This document shows, piece by piece, positions 16,226 to 29,414 of a DNA stretch of 56,866 nt. The translations under genes and the position numbers were made by a program. Within the stretch, counting starts at the first letter, position 1, and each line of letters begins with the position of its first letter. The notes under the pieces were generated by a model. That model was given only the letters and a program-made list of their open reading frames with translations. It was not told the origin of the DNA and made no database searches. This DNA is from an uncultured Acetobacteraceae bacterium (lineage in GTDB: Bacteria; Pseudomonadota; Alphaproteobacteria; Acetobacterales; Acetobacteraceae), in contig CADCTL010000139.1 in NCBI GenBank assembly GCA_902805625.1, positions 1 through 56,866 on the forward strand, in the 5' to 3' direction.

Positions 16226-16258
16226 GGCGGGCGGGGCCGTTTCCGGCCCCTGCCCGCC
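16226..16258 (-). promoter_or_regulatory. Strong hairpin between rpsB and tsf
   Basis: The minus-strand RNA folds GGCGGGC, bulged A, GGGGCCG, GAAA loop, CGGCCCC, GCCCGCC: a 14-bp GC stem with a GNRA tetraloop. No T-run follows, so it is not a simple intrinsic terminator. Partial attenuation or mRNA processing between rpsB and tsf is the likely role. Confidence 0.6.
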
Positions 16259-16309
16259 AGTGCTCTTGCCTAGCGCGGATCGCCCGCCGGCGTTGCGGCG
16301 GACGGCGGA

Positions 16310-17278
<969 letters not shown>

Positions 17279-17424
17279 GGGGCGTGATCGTCCTTCCTGA
17301 TGGTCCGGTTGGGCCTCCGCGGCGCGCACCAGGGCGATTGGCCCGGGACCGGACCCGACCGATGTGACGGAAGGGTGCGCCGCGTGCGGGATCGTCGGGC
17401 GCGAGGGGCGCTCCGGCGGAGGCG

Positions 17425-17453
17425 CATATCGCACGACGGCGCCTGGGGCACAA
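17425..17453 (-). promoter_or_regulatory. Candidate rpsB promoter
   Basis: Minus-strand TTGTGC (17448-17453) and GATATG (17425-17430) are 17 bases apart, giving a leader of about 140 bases before rpsB. The 276-base divergent region 17279-17554 otherwise shows no gene. Confidence 0.4.
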
Positions 17454-17554
17454 GGCGTCAACCCGCAGCATGCTCGACCAATGGTGACATCCGCCTGAGA
17501 CGCGTTTCGCCGGTCGCCGTGGTATGGATTCTTCCCTGAACCGCGTGAAACGGA

Positions 17555-19255
17555 ATGATGTCGCCTCCAATCCCCGCTTCCCTGGCGCCGTCTCGGGCGG
17601 CCTCCCGCTGGCCGCGCCTCGTGCTGGAGGCCTCGGCCGCGTTGGCGGTCCTGTGCTGCTTGGCGCTGGCGGCGGTGTGGCTCGTCCGCCATCCCGTGAT
17701 CAACGCGTACGACGAGGTCGGCCACATCGGCAACACCCTGTCTGACGCGTTGATGCTGCGGCAGGGCGACTTCGCGGTGCTGCGCGACTCCTTGTTCCTG
17801 TGGAACCGCTGGCTGCCCCCCGGCCTGCGGGTGGTCGGACTTCCGATCGCGGCGGTCGCGGGGGATTCGGCGCAGGAAGCGTTGCGCTTGTCCGCCGCGG
17901 TCCTGTTCCTGCTCACCGTGGGCGCCCTCTGGATGGCGCTGCGGCCCATCGGCGGGCGGGCCGGGGCGGCGGCCGGCGTGCTCCTTTACTGCCTGTCGCC
18001 GATCAACCTGTACGGCGCGCAGAACTTCATGACCGAGGCGGTGCTCCACCTCTGCGCCGCGCTGGCCTTGTGGTTGCTGGTGGCCGAAGCGCGGTCGCCC
18101 CGCCCCTCGATCCTGCGGATGGGGGCGCTGGGGCTGGTGCTCGGCCTGGGCACGCTGTCCAAGCTCACCTTCCTCCCGGCCTTCGGCGTGATCTGGGTCG
18201 GGGTGGCGCTATACCGCTGGTGGCGCGAGCGGGACGACGGCACCCTCGCGATTCGGCTGCTCCTGCCCGCCGCGGGGCTGCTGGCGGTGGCCTGGCCGCA
18301 CTACGTCCTCAACGGCACGCGCTACATCGGCTACGCCAAAGCGACGGCGCAGGGCTTCGCCTTCACCCCGTGGCCGGAGACGGGGATCGACTTCGTGGCG
18401 CGGGCCGCCCGCGCCCTGGTGGGCGACGTGCTCGGCCCGGCCGGCGCCGTCGCGCTGATCGGGGGGTTGGCCCTGGTGCCCTTCGCTTGGCGCCGCGCCG
18501 ACGAGACGCAGCGACTGATGGCCGCGCTCGCCACCCTGGCCGCGCTGCCGACGCTGTTCGCCTACTTCGGGAGCAACAACCAGACGGACCGCTACCTGGG
18601 CATGTCGCTCATCGGCTTCTCGGTCGTAATCGCGTTCGGGATAGGCGGGGCGCTGCGCGCGATGCCGCCGCGGTTGCCCGCGCGCGCCGTCGCGGGGGTG
18701 ATCGGGGCCGCGACGCTGGCGCAGGTGGCATGGGCGCTGCTCATCGCTTGGCAGGGCCCCTCGACCGCCTGGGCCGCGACCGGCCTCACCTTCACCTCTT
18801 GGCGGGAGAACCCCCACTGCGACTACGCCGAGTTGGCTTCCGTGGTCCCGCCGGTCGCCGGGCCGGTCAACGTCGGCGTGTTCGGCACCAACCGGCAAAC
18901 GAACCCCGGCACGGTGCGGTTGGCTTTCCTGGAAGCCGGGCGGCGCGTCGCCGCCAACGACTTCGGCATGTACCAGAGCGGGATAGACTGGGACTCGGTG
19001 CTCACCGAGGCGGCCGCCCAGGACGCGATTGTGCTGCCGGTGGACCCGGGAGCCCTCGACGTCTTCCCCATCAACCGGTTCGTTCCCGAGTTCGAGGGCA
19101 GGCTGACAGGCGCCGGCGTGGTCATCGAGAAGCGCGTCGAACTGGCGGGCGGCCCCGACCCCGCATGCGCCATCCGTGTGCTGATCCCGGCGCGCGGCAC
19201 GGGGCCGCGGCCGGCGCGGGGGCCGTTCCGCTCGGAGGTGAACACGCTGCCCTGA
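17555..19255 (+). CDS. GT-C type integral-membrane glycosyltransferase (ArnT/PMT-like)
   Basis: A 566-residue polytopic protein. After a basic N-terminus and the first helix (about 22-44) comes YDEVGHIGN (52-60), an acidic motif in the first periplasmic loop. In GT-C enzymes of the GT39/GT83 type such an acidic pair binds the polyprenyl-phosphate sugar donor. About ten further membrane helices follow, then a soluble C-terminal region of about 150 residues. A charged segment ([17 protein letters not shown]) resembles the conserved region before the last helices of this superfamily. Acceptor and sugar are unknown; lipid A, a glycan or a protein are all possible. It is one of two plus-strand genes placed inside conserved minus-strand synteny, and its ribosome site is weak. 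Confidence 0.7.
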   Translation: MMSPPIPASLAPSRAASRWPRLVLEASAALAVLCCLALAAVWLVRHPVINAYDEVGHIGNTLSDALMLRQGDFAVLRDSLFLWNRWLPPGLRVVGLPIAAVAGDSAQEALRLSAAVLFLLTVGALWMALRPIGGRAGAAAGVLLYCLSPINLYGAQNFMTEAVLHLCAALALWLLVAEARSPRPSILRMGALGLVLGLGTLSKLTFLPAFGVIWVGVALYRWWRERDDGTLAIRLLLPAAGLLAVAWPHYVLNGTRYIGYAKATAQGFAFTPWPETGIDFVARAARALVGDVLGPAGAVALIGGLALVPFAWRRADETQRLMAALATLAALPTLFAYFGSNNQTDRYLGMSLIGFSVVIAFGIGGALRAMPPRLPARAVAGVIGAATLAQVAWALLIAWQGPSTAWAATGLTFTSWRENPHCDYAELASVVPPVAGPVNVGVFGTNRQTNPGTVRLAFLEAGRRVAANDFGMYQSGIDWDSVLTEAAAQDAIVLPVDPGALDVFPINRFVPEFEGRLTGAGVVIEKRVELAGGPDPACAIRVLIPARGTGPRPARGPFRSEVNTLP

Positions 19256-19285
19256 CGGCTGGTGCGCCGGCGGCGACGGCGGCGC

Positions 19286-22753
<3,468 letters not shown>

Positions 22754-22866
22754 GGAGTGCTCCCTGCCGCCGGAAGCTACCACGACGGCCCGAGTCGCGG
22801 TGACGCCCTCGCGGCGGGCCGGTCGCGCTTTGGCGAGCGTGTGTCGCCGGTGCATCTTGCGCGCCT

Positions 22867-23778
22867 ATGCAGGAATCGCAGGAAACCGCGCGGCGGCCGG
22901 ATGTAGCGGCCACGGACCGTGGCCCCGTCGCCGGCGGCGTCCTGGCGATGGTGTTGTTCAGCGGCAACTTCGCTTGCACGCGACACGGGCTGGAGAACGG
23001 CCTGTCCATCGCGGACCTCGTGCTCATCCGCTACGGGGTGTCTGGCCCGCTGTGCCTGCTCGTCCTGCTGCGGATCGGCCTGGGCGGCGTGACCGCGGGC
23101 CGCGCGGCGGTGCTCACCTCGCTGGGCGGCGCGCCGTACTTCCTGCTGACGGCGGCGGCGCTTTTCTTCACCTCCGCCGCGCACGGCTCCATCCTCAACC
23201 CGGGCGGCACCATGGTTTGCGGGGCGCTGTTGGCGTGGCTGGTGCTGGGCGAAAAGCCGGGCGCGGGCGTGCTGCTCGGCGCCGCGATTCTCGTGGCGGG
23301 GCTGGCGATGATAGGCGGAGGCCCGCTCCTGGAGGGTGGCGGCGGCGGGCACGCGTGGATCGGAGACTTGCTGCTGCTCTGGAGCGGATTCGACTGGGCC
23401 TTGTTCGGCGTGCTGATGCGCCGTTGGCGCCTGAGTGGACTGCGCACGGCGTGCGTGATGGGTGCGTGCTCCCTGGTCTGGTTGCCCGTGCACCTGCTCA
23501 TCTTCGGCCTGGGCGGCATCTTCGACGCGCCGGGCGCGGCGGCGATCCAGGCCGGCTACCAGGGGCTGATCGCGGGATGGCTCGCCATCATCCTCTACAG
23601 CCGCGCGGTGGAGGCGCTCGGCCCTTCGCGGGCGGCGCTGCTGCCGCCCCTTGTGCCGGCGCTCGGGGTGTTCTGGGCTTGGCTGCTGCTGGGCGAGCGC
23701 GTTTCGGCGTTGCAGGTCGCGGGCATGGCGACGGTCATCGCCGGGATGCTGGTGGGGGCGCTGTGGCGGCGGCGGTGA
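22867..23778 (+). CDS. EamA/DMT-family transporter
   Basis: A 303-residue member of the drug/metabolite transporter superfamily: ten predicted membrane helices arranged as two EamA repeats. The repeat ends are marked by LLAWLVLGEKPGAGVLLGAAILVAGLA-type and WAWLLLGERVSALQVAGMA-type segments, where the LGE motif is a family hallmark. The substrate cannot be predicted. No clear ribosome site precedes the ATG at 22867, so translation may be weak or the transcript leaderless. It is divergent from dnaE (113-base spacer) and convergent with lolD, with only three bases between the stops. Confidence 0.88.
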   Translation: MQESQETARRPDVAATDRGPVAGGVLAMVLFSGNFACTRHGLENGLSIADLVLIRYGVSGPLCLLVLLRIGLGGVTAGRAAVLTSLGGAPYFLLTAAALFFTSAAHGSILNPGGTMVCGALLAWLVLGEKPGAGVLLGAAILVAGLAMIGGGPLLEGGGGGHAWIGDLLLLWSGFDWALFGVLMRRWRLSGLRTACVMGACSLVWLPVHLLIFGLGGIFDAPGAAAIQAGYQGLIAGWLAIILYSRAVEALGPSRAALLPPLVPALGVFWAWLLLGERVSALQVAGMATVIAGMLVGALWRRR

Positions 23779-23781
23779 CGG

Positions 23782-24471
23782 TCAAGCCGCCACGACGCGG
23801 CCTTCGCTGAGCGTCACCACGCGGTCCATGCGGGCGGCGAGGTCCGGGTTGTGCGTGGCGATCAGGGCCGCGACTCCGCGGTTGCGGACGGCGTCCAGCA
23901 GTTCGGCGAAGACGCGGTTGGAGGTGGCCACGTCGAGGTTGCCGGTGGGCTCGTCGGCGAGCAGGACCCGCGGCTCGTTGGCCAGGGCGCGCGCGATGGC
24001 GACTCGCTGCTGCTCGCCGCCGGAAAGCTGGCCGGGGCGGTGCGACTCGCGCCCGGACAGGCCGAAGGCGGCGAGGAGTTCGCGCGCCCGCGCGCGCGCT
24101 GCGGAACGGGACGCGCCGGCGGCGAGGCGGGCGAGCAGCACGTTCTCCTCCGCCGAGAACTCCGGCAGCAGGTGGTGGAACTGGTACACGAAGCCGATGG
24201 TGTCGCGGCGTATCGCGGTGCGGGCGTCGTCGGAAAGGGTGCCTGCGGGCCGGCCGGCGATGTGGACCTCGCCCGCGTCGGGGCGCTCCAGCAGGCCGGC
24301 GAGGTGCAGGAGCGTGGACTTGCCGGTGCCCGAGGGCGCGACGAGGGCCACGATCTCCCCGGCCTCGACCGTGAGGTCGGCGGCGGTGAGGATCGGCAGG
24401 TCGCCCGCCTCCGTGCGGAACCGCCGGCCGACGCTTTCCAGGCGTAGGGGCGGCGCGGCGCCGTCACTCAT
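23782..24471 (-). CDS. lolD: Lipoprotein-releasing ABC transporter ATP-binding protein LolD
   Basis: The ATPase of the inner-membrane complex that extracts lipoproteins for transport to the outer membrane. The 229 residues have Walker A APSGTGKS (45-52; Ala replaces the more usual first Gly), Q-loop Q97, ABC signature LSGGEQQR (149-156), Walker [12 protein letters not shown] (170-180) and an ATHN switch. The LolD-characteristic [16 protein letters not shown] is present. ATG start overlapping the lolC stop by 8 bases. Confidence 0.96.
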   Translation of the reverse strand: MSDGAAPPLRLESVGRRFRTEAGDLPILTAADLTVEAGEIVALVAPSGTGKSTLLHLAGLLERPDAGEVHIAGRPAGTLSDDARTAIRRDTIGFVYQFHHLLPEFSAEENVLLARLAAGASRSAARARARELLAAFGLSGRESHRPGQLSGGEQQRVAIARALANEPRVLLADEPTGNLDVATSNRVFAELLDAVRNRGVAALIATHNPDLAARMDRVVTLSEGRVVAA

Positions 24472-25717
24472 TGCGGAGCGCTTCCACCGGGTCGAGCCGG
24501 GCCGCGCGCCACGCCGGATACATGGCGGCGAGCAGCGACAGGACGAAGCTCATGGCGATCACCTGCGTCACCTCCGACACGTCCACCACCGCCGGGAGCT
24601 GCGCGAGGAAATAAACCTCGGCCGGGAAGAGCTGGGTGGAGGTGAGCCATTGGAGGAACTGGCGGATCTCCTCGATGTAGGCGCAGAACACGAGGCCGAG
24701 CAGCGAGCCGGCGGTGGTGCCGAGCACGCCGATGGCGGCGCCGCACATGAGGAACACGCGCAGCACCGCGCCGCGCCGGGCGCCCACCGTGCGGAGGATG
24801 GCGATGTCGCGCCGCTTGTCCTTCACCAGCATGGTTTGCGTGGTGACGATGTTGAACGCCGCGACGAGGATGATGAGGGTGAGGATCAGGAACATCACGT
24901 TCCGCTCCACCTGCACCGCGGCGAAGAAGCTGTTGTTCGACTCCTGCCAGTCCAGGATGCGGACGGGCCGGTCCGCCAGGACGCGCTGGATCTCGCGCGT
25001 GGCGGCGCGGACGCGCGTCGGCTCCTCCACGAAGACCTCGATCTGGGTGGCGGCGCCGGGCATCTGGAAGTAGGCCTGGGCAGCCTCCAGCGGCATGAAG
25101 GCAAAGGTGCTGTCGTACTCGTTCATGCCTACGTTGAAGAGCGCCACGACCCGGAAAGCGCGGAGACGCGGCAGGGTGCCGACCACCGTCGCCCTGCCTT
25201 GCGGCGAGACGAGCGTGATGCGGTCGCCCACCCCGACACGGAGGCGGTTGGCGAGGCCGGTGCCGACCACGATCGTGTCCTCGCCTTCGAAATCGGCGAG
25301 GCTGCCGCGGAGGATGTTGCGGGCGATGATGTCGCGCTCGCGCAGGTCCGCCGGGCGGATGCCGCGGGCGAGGCCGCCGGAAGCGCCGCCCGCCTCGCTG
25401 GTGATGAGGACCTGGCCCTCGATGATGGGCGTGGCTTCCACGATGCCCGGCACGGCGCGGATGCGGGCGGCCACCGCGTCGAAGTCGCGGAGCGGCCCGC
25501 CTTCGGCCGCGTAGGCGCCGAGGTGGCCGTTGAGGCCGAGGATGCGGCCGAGCAGCTCCTGGCGGAAGCCGTTCATCACGCTCATGACGATGATGAGGGT
25601 GGCTACGCCGAGCGCGATGCCGATGAGGCTGAACCAGGCGTTGAAGGAGACGAAACGCTCCCCCTTGCGCGCCGCCAGGTAGCGGAGCGCGACCAACCGT
25701 TCAAAGGCGCCGAACAT
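24464..25717 (-). CDS. lolC: LolC/LolE-type lipoprotein-releasing permease (single LolF-like gene)
   Basis: Membrane subunit that works with LolD. The 417 residues begin [20 protein letters not shown], the conserved Lol N-terminal block. Then come one membrane helix ([20 protein letters not shown]), a large periplasmic MacB-like domain (about 50-270) and three more helices in the C-terminal FtsX-like part ([20 protein letters not shown], the [13 protein letters not shown] coupling segment, [19 protein letters not shown]). Start ATG 25717, in a TGATG overlap with proS. Only one such gene is present here, with no lolE partner, so it may act as a LolF-type homodimer; a partner could lie elsewhere. 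Confidence 0.93.
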   Translation of the reverse strand: MFGAFERLVALRYLAARKGERFVSFNAWFSLIGIALGVATLIIVMSVMNGFRQELLGRILGLNGHLGAYAAEGGPLRDFDAVAARIRAVPGIVEATPIIEGQVLITSEAGGASGGLARGIRPADLRERDIIARNILRGSLADFEGEDTIVVGTGLANRLRVGVGDRITLVSPQGRATVVGTLPRLRAFRVVALFNVGMNEYDSTFAFMPLEAAQAYFQMPGAATQIEVFVEEPTRVRAATREIQRVLADRPVRILDWQESNNSFFAAVQVERNVMFLILTLIILVAAFNIVTTQTMLVKDKRRDIAILRTVGARRGAVLRVFLMCGAAIGVLGTTAGSLLGLVFCAYIEEIRQFLQWLTSTQLFPAEVYFLAQLPAVVDVSEVTQVIAMSFVLSLLAAMYPAWRAARLDPVEALRNE

Positions 25718-27036
25718 CAGGCCGACCGCGACTCGCGGATACGGGCGACGGCGTCTTCGGGGGAGACTTCCTGCCGTTCGCCCGTGGCGCGACGCTTCAG
25801 CTCCACGCGCCCGGCGGCGGCGCCGCGCGGGCCGACTATGGCCTGCCAGGGGTGGCCCATCAGGTCGGCGTCGGCGAACTTGACGCCGGCGCGCTCGGCC
25901 CGGTCGTCGTAGAGGCAGTCGGGGGCGAGCGCGGCGTGCAGCCGGTCGCACAAGGCGTCGCAAGCGCCGTCGCCCTGCTTGAGGTTCAGCACGGCGGCGG
26001 CGAAGGGCGCGACGGCATCAGGCCAGCGGATGCCGGCCTCGTCGTGGTTGGCTTCGATCAGCGCGCCGACCAAGCGGGACACGCCGATGCCGTAGCTGCC
26101 CATCTCGGGCGCCACCAGGGCGCCGTCCGGGCCGGGCACCTTGAGGTCCATCGAGATGCTGTATTTCGTGCCGAAGTAGAAAATGTGGCCGACCTCGATG
26201 CCTCGGGCGGAGACGCGACGCTCTTCCGGGATCGCGGCCCAGGCGGCTTCGTCGTGCTCCTCGTCCGTGGCGGCGTAACGGCCGGTCCAGAACTCCACGG
26301 CGGAAGAGAGGTCGCCCTCGTAGTCCGGCGCTTCGCGGAGCACGTCGAAGTCGAGCAGGTCGCGGTGCAGGAAGACTTGGCTCTCGCCGGTGTCGGCCAG
26401 GACGACGAATTCATGGCTGAGATTGCCGCCGATCGGGCCGGTCGCCGCCCGCATCGGGATGGCCTTCAGCCCCATGCGCGCGAAGGTGCGGAGGTAGGCC
26501 ACGAACATGCGCCGGTAGCTCGCCTGGGCGCCCTCGCGGTCGAGGTCGAAGGAGTAGGCGTCCTTCATCAGGAACTCGCGGCCGCGCATGACGCCGAAGC
26601 GCGGGCGCACCTCGTCCCGGAACTTCCATTGGATGTGGTAGAGGTTGCGCGGCAGGTCGCGGTAGGAGCGGGCGTAGCCGCGAAAGATCTCGGTGACCAT
26701 CTCCTCGTTGGTCGGACCGTACAGCATGTCCCGGTCGTGGCGGTCCTTGAAGCGCAGCATTTCCGGCCCGTAGGCGTCGTAGCGGCCGCTCTGGCGCCAG
26801 AGGTCGGCGGTCTGCACCGTCGGCATCAGGATTTCTTGCGCGCCGGCGGCGTCCTGCTCTTCGCGGACGATTTGCTCCACCCGTCGCAGCACGCGCCAGC
26901 CGAGCGGCAGCCAAGCGTAGATGCCGGCCGAGGTCTGGCGGACCATGCCGGCGCGCAGCATCAAGCGGTGCGAGGCGATCTGCGCGTCCGCCGGCGTCTC
27001 CTTGAGGGTGGGCAGGAAGGCTCGGGACAGGCGCAA
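25717..27036 (-). CDS. proS: Prolyl-tRNA synthetase, short class without editing domain
   Basis: Charges tRNA-Pro. The 439 residues match the short alphaproteobacterial ProS that lacks the INS editing domain found in the 570-residue E. coli type. Class II motifs are visible: [16 protein letters not shown] at the start, [19 protein letters not shown], motif 2 around [31 protein letters not shown], and motif 3 near [16 protein letters not shown]. An anticodon-binding domain closes the protein. I chose the TTG start at 27036: AGGAG lies 8 bases upstream and residue numbering then matches the family; the longer frame upstream is not conserved. Confidence 0.95.
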   Translation of the reverse strand: MRLSRAFLPTLKETPADAQIASHRLMLRAGMVRQTSAGIYAWLPLGWRVLRRVEQIVREEQDAAGAQEILMPTVQTADLWRQSGRYDAYGPEMLRFKDRHDRDMLYGPTNEEMVTEIFRGYARSYRDLPRNLYHIQWKFRDEVRPRFGVMRGREFLMKDAYSFDLDREGAQASYRRMFVAYLRTFARMGLKAIPMRAATGPIGGNLSHEFVVLADTGESQVFLHRDLLDFDVLREAPDYEGDLSSAVEFWTGRYAATDEEHDEAAWAAIPEERRVSARGIEVGHIFYFGTKYSISMDLKVPGPDGALVAPEMGSYGIGVSRLVGALIEANHDEAGIRWPDAVAPFAAAVLNLKQGDGACDALCDRLHAALAPDCLYDDRAERAGVKFADADLMGHPWQAIVGPRGAAAGRVELKRRATGERQEVSPEDAVARIRESRSA

Positions 27037-27238
27037 CGCGGACTCCTGGAAGCAGCACTGGGTGGGGCGCCGGACAGTAGGTGGAGGCGCGCCGCTTCGC
27101 CAGGGTTCCCGCGTTGGTAGATTTCGCCCGGCACCGGTGAAAGCTTCAGTCTCTCGGCCGCTCGAGATCGCACGAACCGGAAAGAAGTTGCGTGACTCGA
27201 GCAAGAAATCGCTTGGATGCTTGCACAATGACAGTTAC
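27037..27238. other. proS upstream region, no gene
   Basis: About 200 bases between the sRNA terminator and proS. I see no open frame with support. It should hold the proS promoter, but no convincing -35/-10 pair stands out. One copy of TTGTGCA (27222-27228 on the minus strand) lies just after the sRNA terminator. Confidence 0.4.
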
Positions 27239-27274
27239 AAAAAAAGCGGGCCGCACCCGTGAGGGTGCGGCCCG
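27239..27274 (-). terminator. Intrinsic terminator of the MmgR-like sRNA
   Basis: An 11-bp perfect GC stem (27264-27274 with 27247-27257), six-base loop CTCACG on the RNA strand, followed after one C by seven T. It also insulates proS from upstream transcription. Confidence 0.92.
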
Positions 27275-27330
27275 AGTTTAGGGAGGAAACGCCAGTCACA
27301 CGACAGGAGGAGAAACCCTCCTCCTGCCCA
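27239..27330 (-). ncRNA. mmgR: MmgR / alpha-r8 family small RNA (Rfam suhB-mmgR type)
   Basis: The minus-strand RNA has the full architecture described for alphaproteobacterial MmgR. Stem-loop 1 is CAGGAGGAG, loop GGTTT, CTCCTCCTG (27304-27326), a perfect 9-bp stem. A single-stranded linker follows, carrying exactly TTTCCTCCCT (27280-27289), the conserved family motif. The second stem-loop, CGGGCCGCACC/GGTGCGGCCCG, ends in seven T (27239-27245) and is an intrinsic terminator. Size is about 90 nt; the 5' end is inferred. In Sinorhizobium meliloti MmgR limits polyhydroxybutyrate accumulation; the role here is inference. It lies between proS and the DUF1467 gene and is preceded by a GATATC that could be part of its -10 region. 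Confidence 0.85.
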
Positions 27331-27421
27331 TGATGGTGGCGCAGACGGATATCGCTGCACAATCTCGAAGGATGCAGTGAACCGTCGGAAAAAACGGCTT
27401 TCAGGCCGACTTTGCACAAGC

Positions 27422-27446
27422 GCTGACCGGGGCTTCCCCGGTCAGC
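27422..27446 (-). terminator. Hairpin directly after the DUF1467 stop codon
   Basis: Perfect 11-bp inverted repeat GCTGACCGGGG / CCCCGGTCAGC with a three-base loop, abutting the TAG at 27447-27449. No T-tract follows, so it may be a weak terminator or an mRNA 3'-end stabiliser for the long nuo-birA-rnj transcript. Confidence 0.6.
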
Positions 27447-27710
27447 CTACCTTTCGGGCAAGGCGAGCCAGCCGGACCGGAAGCTGAGCCAATCGCTCTC
27501 GATCAGCGCGTAGACGCCGAGCCAGAGCACGGCCGATATCACGGTGGTCGCCAATACCTTGCGGAGCAGCAACGGCCGCTCGGGCGCGCCGCGCCAACCC
27601 CCCGACGCCTGGTCGCCTTCCGGGTCGGGGCGGGTGCCGATCGGCAGCACGGCGAAGAGCGCCGTCCACCAAATCAGCGCGTAGACGATGATGCCGGTGA
27701 CGACGGTCAC
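27447..27710 (-). CDS. DUF1467 family small membrane protein
   Basis: An 87-residue protein with two membrane helices. The N-terminal helix contains GIIVYALIWWTALFAVLPIG, followed by a polar loop (TRPDPEGDQASGGWRGAPER), then a second helix around VISAVLWLGVYALIES. This is the DUF1467 pattern (WW-x-x-LF-x-x-LP-x-G), found next to proS and rnj across Alphaproteobacteria. Function unknown. GTG start 22 bases after the rnj stop; a hairpin follows its stop. Confidence 0.88.
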   Translation of the reverse strand: MTVVTGIIVYALIWWTALFAVLPIGTRPDPEGDQASGGWRGAPERPLLLRKVLATTVISAVLWLGVYALIESDWLSFRSGWLALPER

Positions 27711-27732
27711 GGCGGGGCGCCGGACGTCGCCG

Positions 27733-29406
27733 TCACACGCGCAACAGGTGGACCTCGACCGCGGGGCGCTTGCGCAGCCGGCGGCCGACGGCCTTGCGGA
27801 GCGCGGCCCGCGCCGCCTCCCGGAGCGCGTCGTCCTCGCGGCGGAGCGCGCTCGGCAGGCCTTCCACCGCGCGGGTGAGGTCGGCGGCTATCTGCGACGG
27901 CGCGAGGTCCGCGATCTCGAACAGACCGGGCGCGGAAACTTGCGCTTCGCCCATGACGCGGCCGGCGGCGTCCACCGCGAACGAGGCCATGACCACGCCG
28001 TTGAACAGCATCCGCTTGCGCGCGGCCAGCACGCCGCCGGAGAGCGGCAGGAGGCGGCCTTCGTCCACCGCTAGGCGGCCGGTCGGCACGCCCTCAACAA
28101 CGTCCGGCCGGCCGGGCGCCAAGCGCAGCACGTCGCCGTCCTCGACCAGCATCGGCTTGGCCCCGAGTTCCTCGGCGAGGGCGGCGTGCTCGGTGAGGTG
28201 GCGCCATTCGCCGTGGACCGGCACGGCGTAGCGGGGCTTCACCAGTTCGTAGAGGCGCTTCAGCTCGTCCCGTGCGGGGTGGCCGGAGACGTGGACCATG
28301 TGGTCGTCGGCCGTCATCACCCGGCATCCGCGGCGGGCGAGGCTGTCCTGCACGCGCAGGATGCCGCGCTCGTTCCCGGGGATCATGCGGGACGAGAAGA
28401 TCACGGTGTCGCCCTCCCCCAGCGCGATGTTGGGGTGGGTGTCGGCGGCGATCTTGGCGAGGGCGGAGCGCGGCTCGCCCTGGCTGCCCGTGCAGATGAC
28501 GAGCAGCGAGTCGTCGGGGATGAAGCCGGCTTCGTCCTCGGGCACGAAGGGCTGGATGCCCTTGAGGTATCCGCACTCGCGGGCCGCCGCCTCGGCGTTC
28601 CGGAGCGAGCGGCCGAACAACGCGACCTGCCGCCCCGCGCCTTCTGCGGCGCGGACGATGCTCTCGACGCGGGCGATGTTCGTGGCGAAGCAGGTGACGG
28701 CGACGCGGCCCTTGAGGGGGCGGATGATGGCGGCGAGGTTGCGGCGCACCTCGGCCTCGCTGCCGGAGTGCCCCTCCACCAAGGCGTTGGTCGAGTCGCA
28801 CACCATGGCCAGCACGCCCTCGGCGCCGAGGCGGGCGAAGGCGGCCTCGTCCGTGGGCGGTCCGGTCAGCGGCTCGGGGTCCAGCTTCCAATCGCCGGTG
28901 TGCAGGACCAGTCCGTGCCGGGTGCGGATGGCGACGGCCTGCGCCTCCGGCACCGAATGCGCGACGTGGAGGAATTCGAGGTCGAAGGGCGGCAGCGACA
29001 AGCGGCCGCCGAGCGGCACCGTGGTGACTCGGGCCTCTCCGTTCAGCCCCGCTTCGCCCAGCTTGCGGCGGAGGACGGCTGACACGAACGGCCCGGCGTA
29101 GATGGGGCAGCGGAGCTGCGGCCACAGGTGCGCCACCGCGCCCACGTGGTCCTCGTGGGCGTGGGTGATGACGAGGCCGACGAGGCTGTCGCGACGGTCC
29201 GCCGCCCAGGAAGGGTCGGGGACCATGATTTCGGCTTCGGGCATGTCGGGCCCGCCGAAGCCGATGCCGCAATCCACCGCCAGGAGCTTGCCGTCGCACC
29301 GGTAGAGGTTGAGGTTCATCCCGATCTCGCCGGTGCCGCCGAGCGGGATGAAGGCTAGGTCGCCGGCCGGCTGGTGGGGGCCGGCGCCCGATACGAAATC
29401 GTCCAT
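27733..29406 (-). CDS. rnj: Ribonuclease J
   Basis: A metallo-beta-lactamase-fold RNase with 5'-3' exo- and endonuclease activity, acting in rRNA and mRNA maturation. The 557 residues show the zinc motif THAHEDHVG (H82, H84, D86, H87), the beta-CASP domain (FATNIARVESIVRAAE, FGRSLRNAE, ICTGSQGEPRSALAKIA), and the RNase J/J-like HVSGHPARDELKRL and PVHGEWRHLTEHAALA motifs. Start ATG 29406, 8 bases after coaX; the open frame upstream belongs to the coaX shadow. The methylmalonyl-CoA epimerase gene often found after rnj in this synteny block is missing. Confidence 0.96.
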   Translation of the reverse strand: MDDFVSGAGPHQPAGDLAFIPLGGTGEIGMNLNLYRCDGKLLAVDCGIGFGGPDMPEAEIMVPDPSWAADRRDSLVGLVITHAHEDHVGAVAHLWPQLRCPIYAGPFVSAVLRRKLGEAGLNGEARVTTVPLGGRLSLPPFDLEFLHVAHSVPEAQAVAIRTRHGLVLHTGDWKLDPEPLTGPPTDEAAFARLGAEGVLAMVCDSTNALVEGHSGSEAEVRRNLAAIIRPLKGRVAVTCFATNIARVESIVRAAEGAGRQVALFGRSLRNAEAAARECGYLKGIQPFVPEDEAGFIPDDSLLVICTGSQGEPRSALAKIAADTHPNIALGEGDTVIFSSRMIPGNERGILRVQDSLARRGCRVMTADDHMVHVSGHPARDELKRLYELVKPRYAVPVHGEWRHLTEHAALAEELGAKPMLVEDGDVLRLAPGRPDVVEGVPTGRLAVDEGRLLPLSGGVLAARKRMLFNGVVMASFAVDAAGRVMGEAQVSAPGLFEIADLAPSQIAADLTRAVEGLPSALRREDDALREAARAALRKAVGRRLRKRPAVEVHLLRV

Positions 29407-29414
29407 GCTCTCTT

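Noticed and set aside
27235-27417. A 60-codon minus-strand open frame across the sRNA region
   Set aside because: It runs through both stem-loops and the terminator; the peptide is not conserved-looking and the RNA explanation is much stronger.
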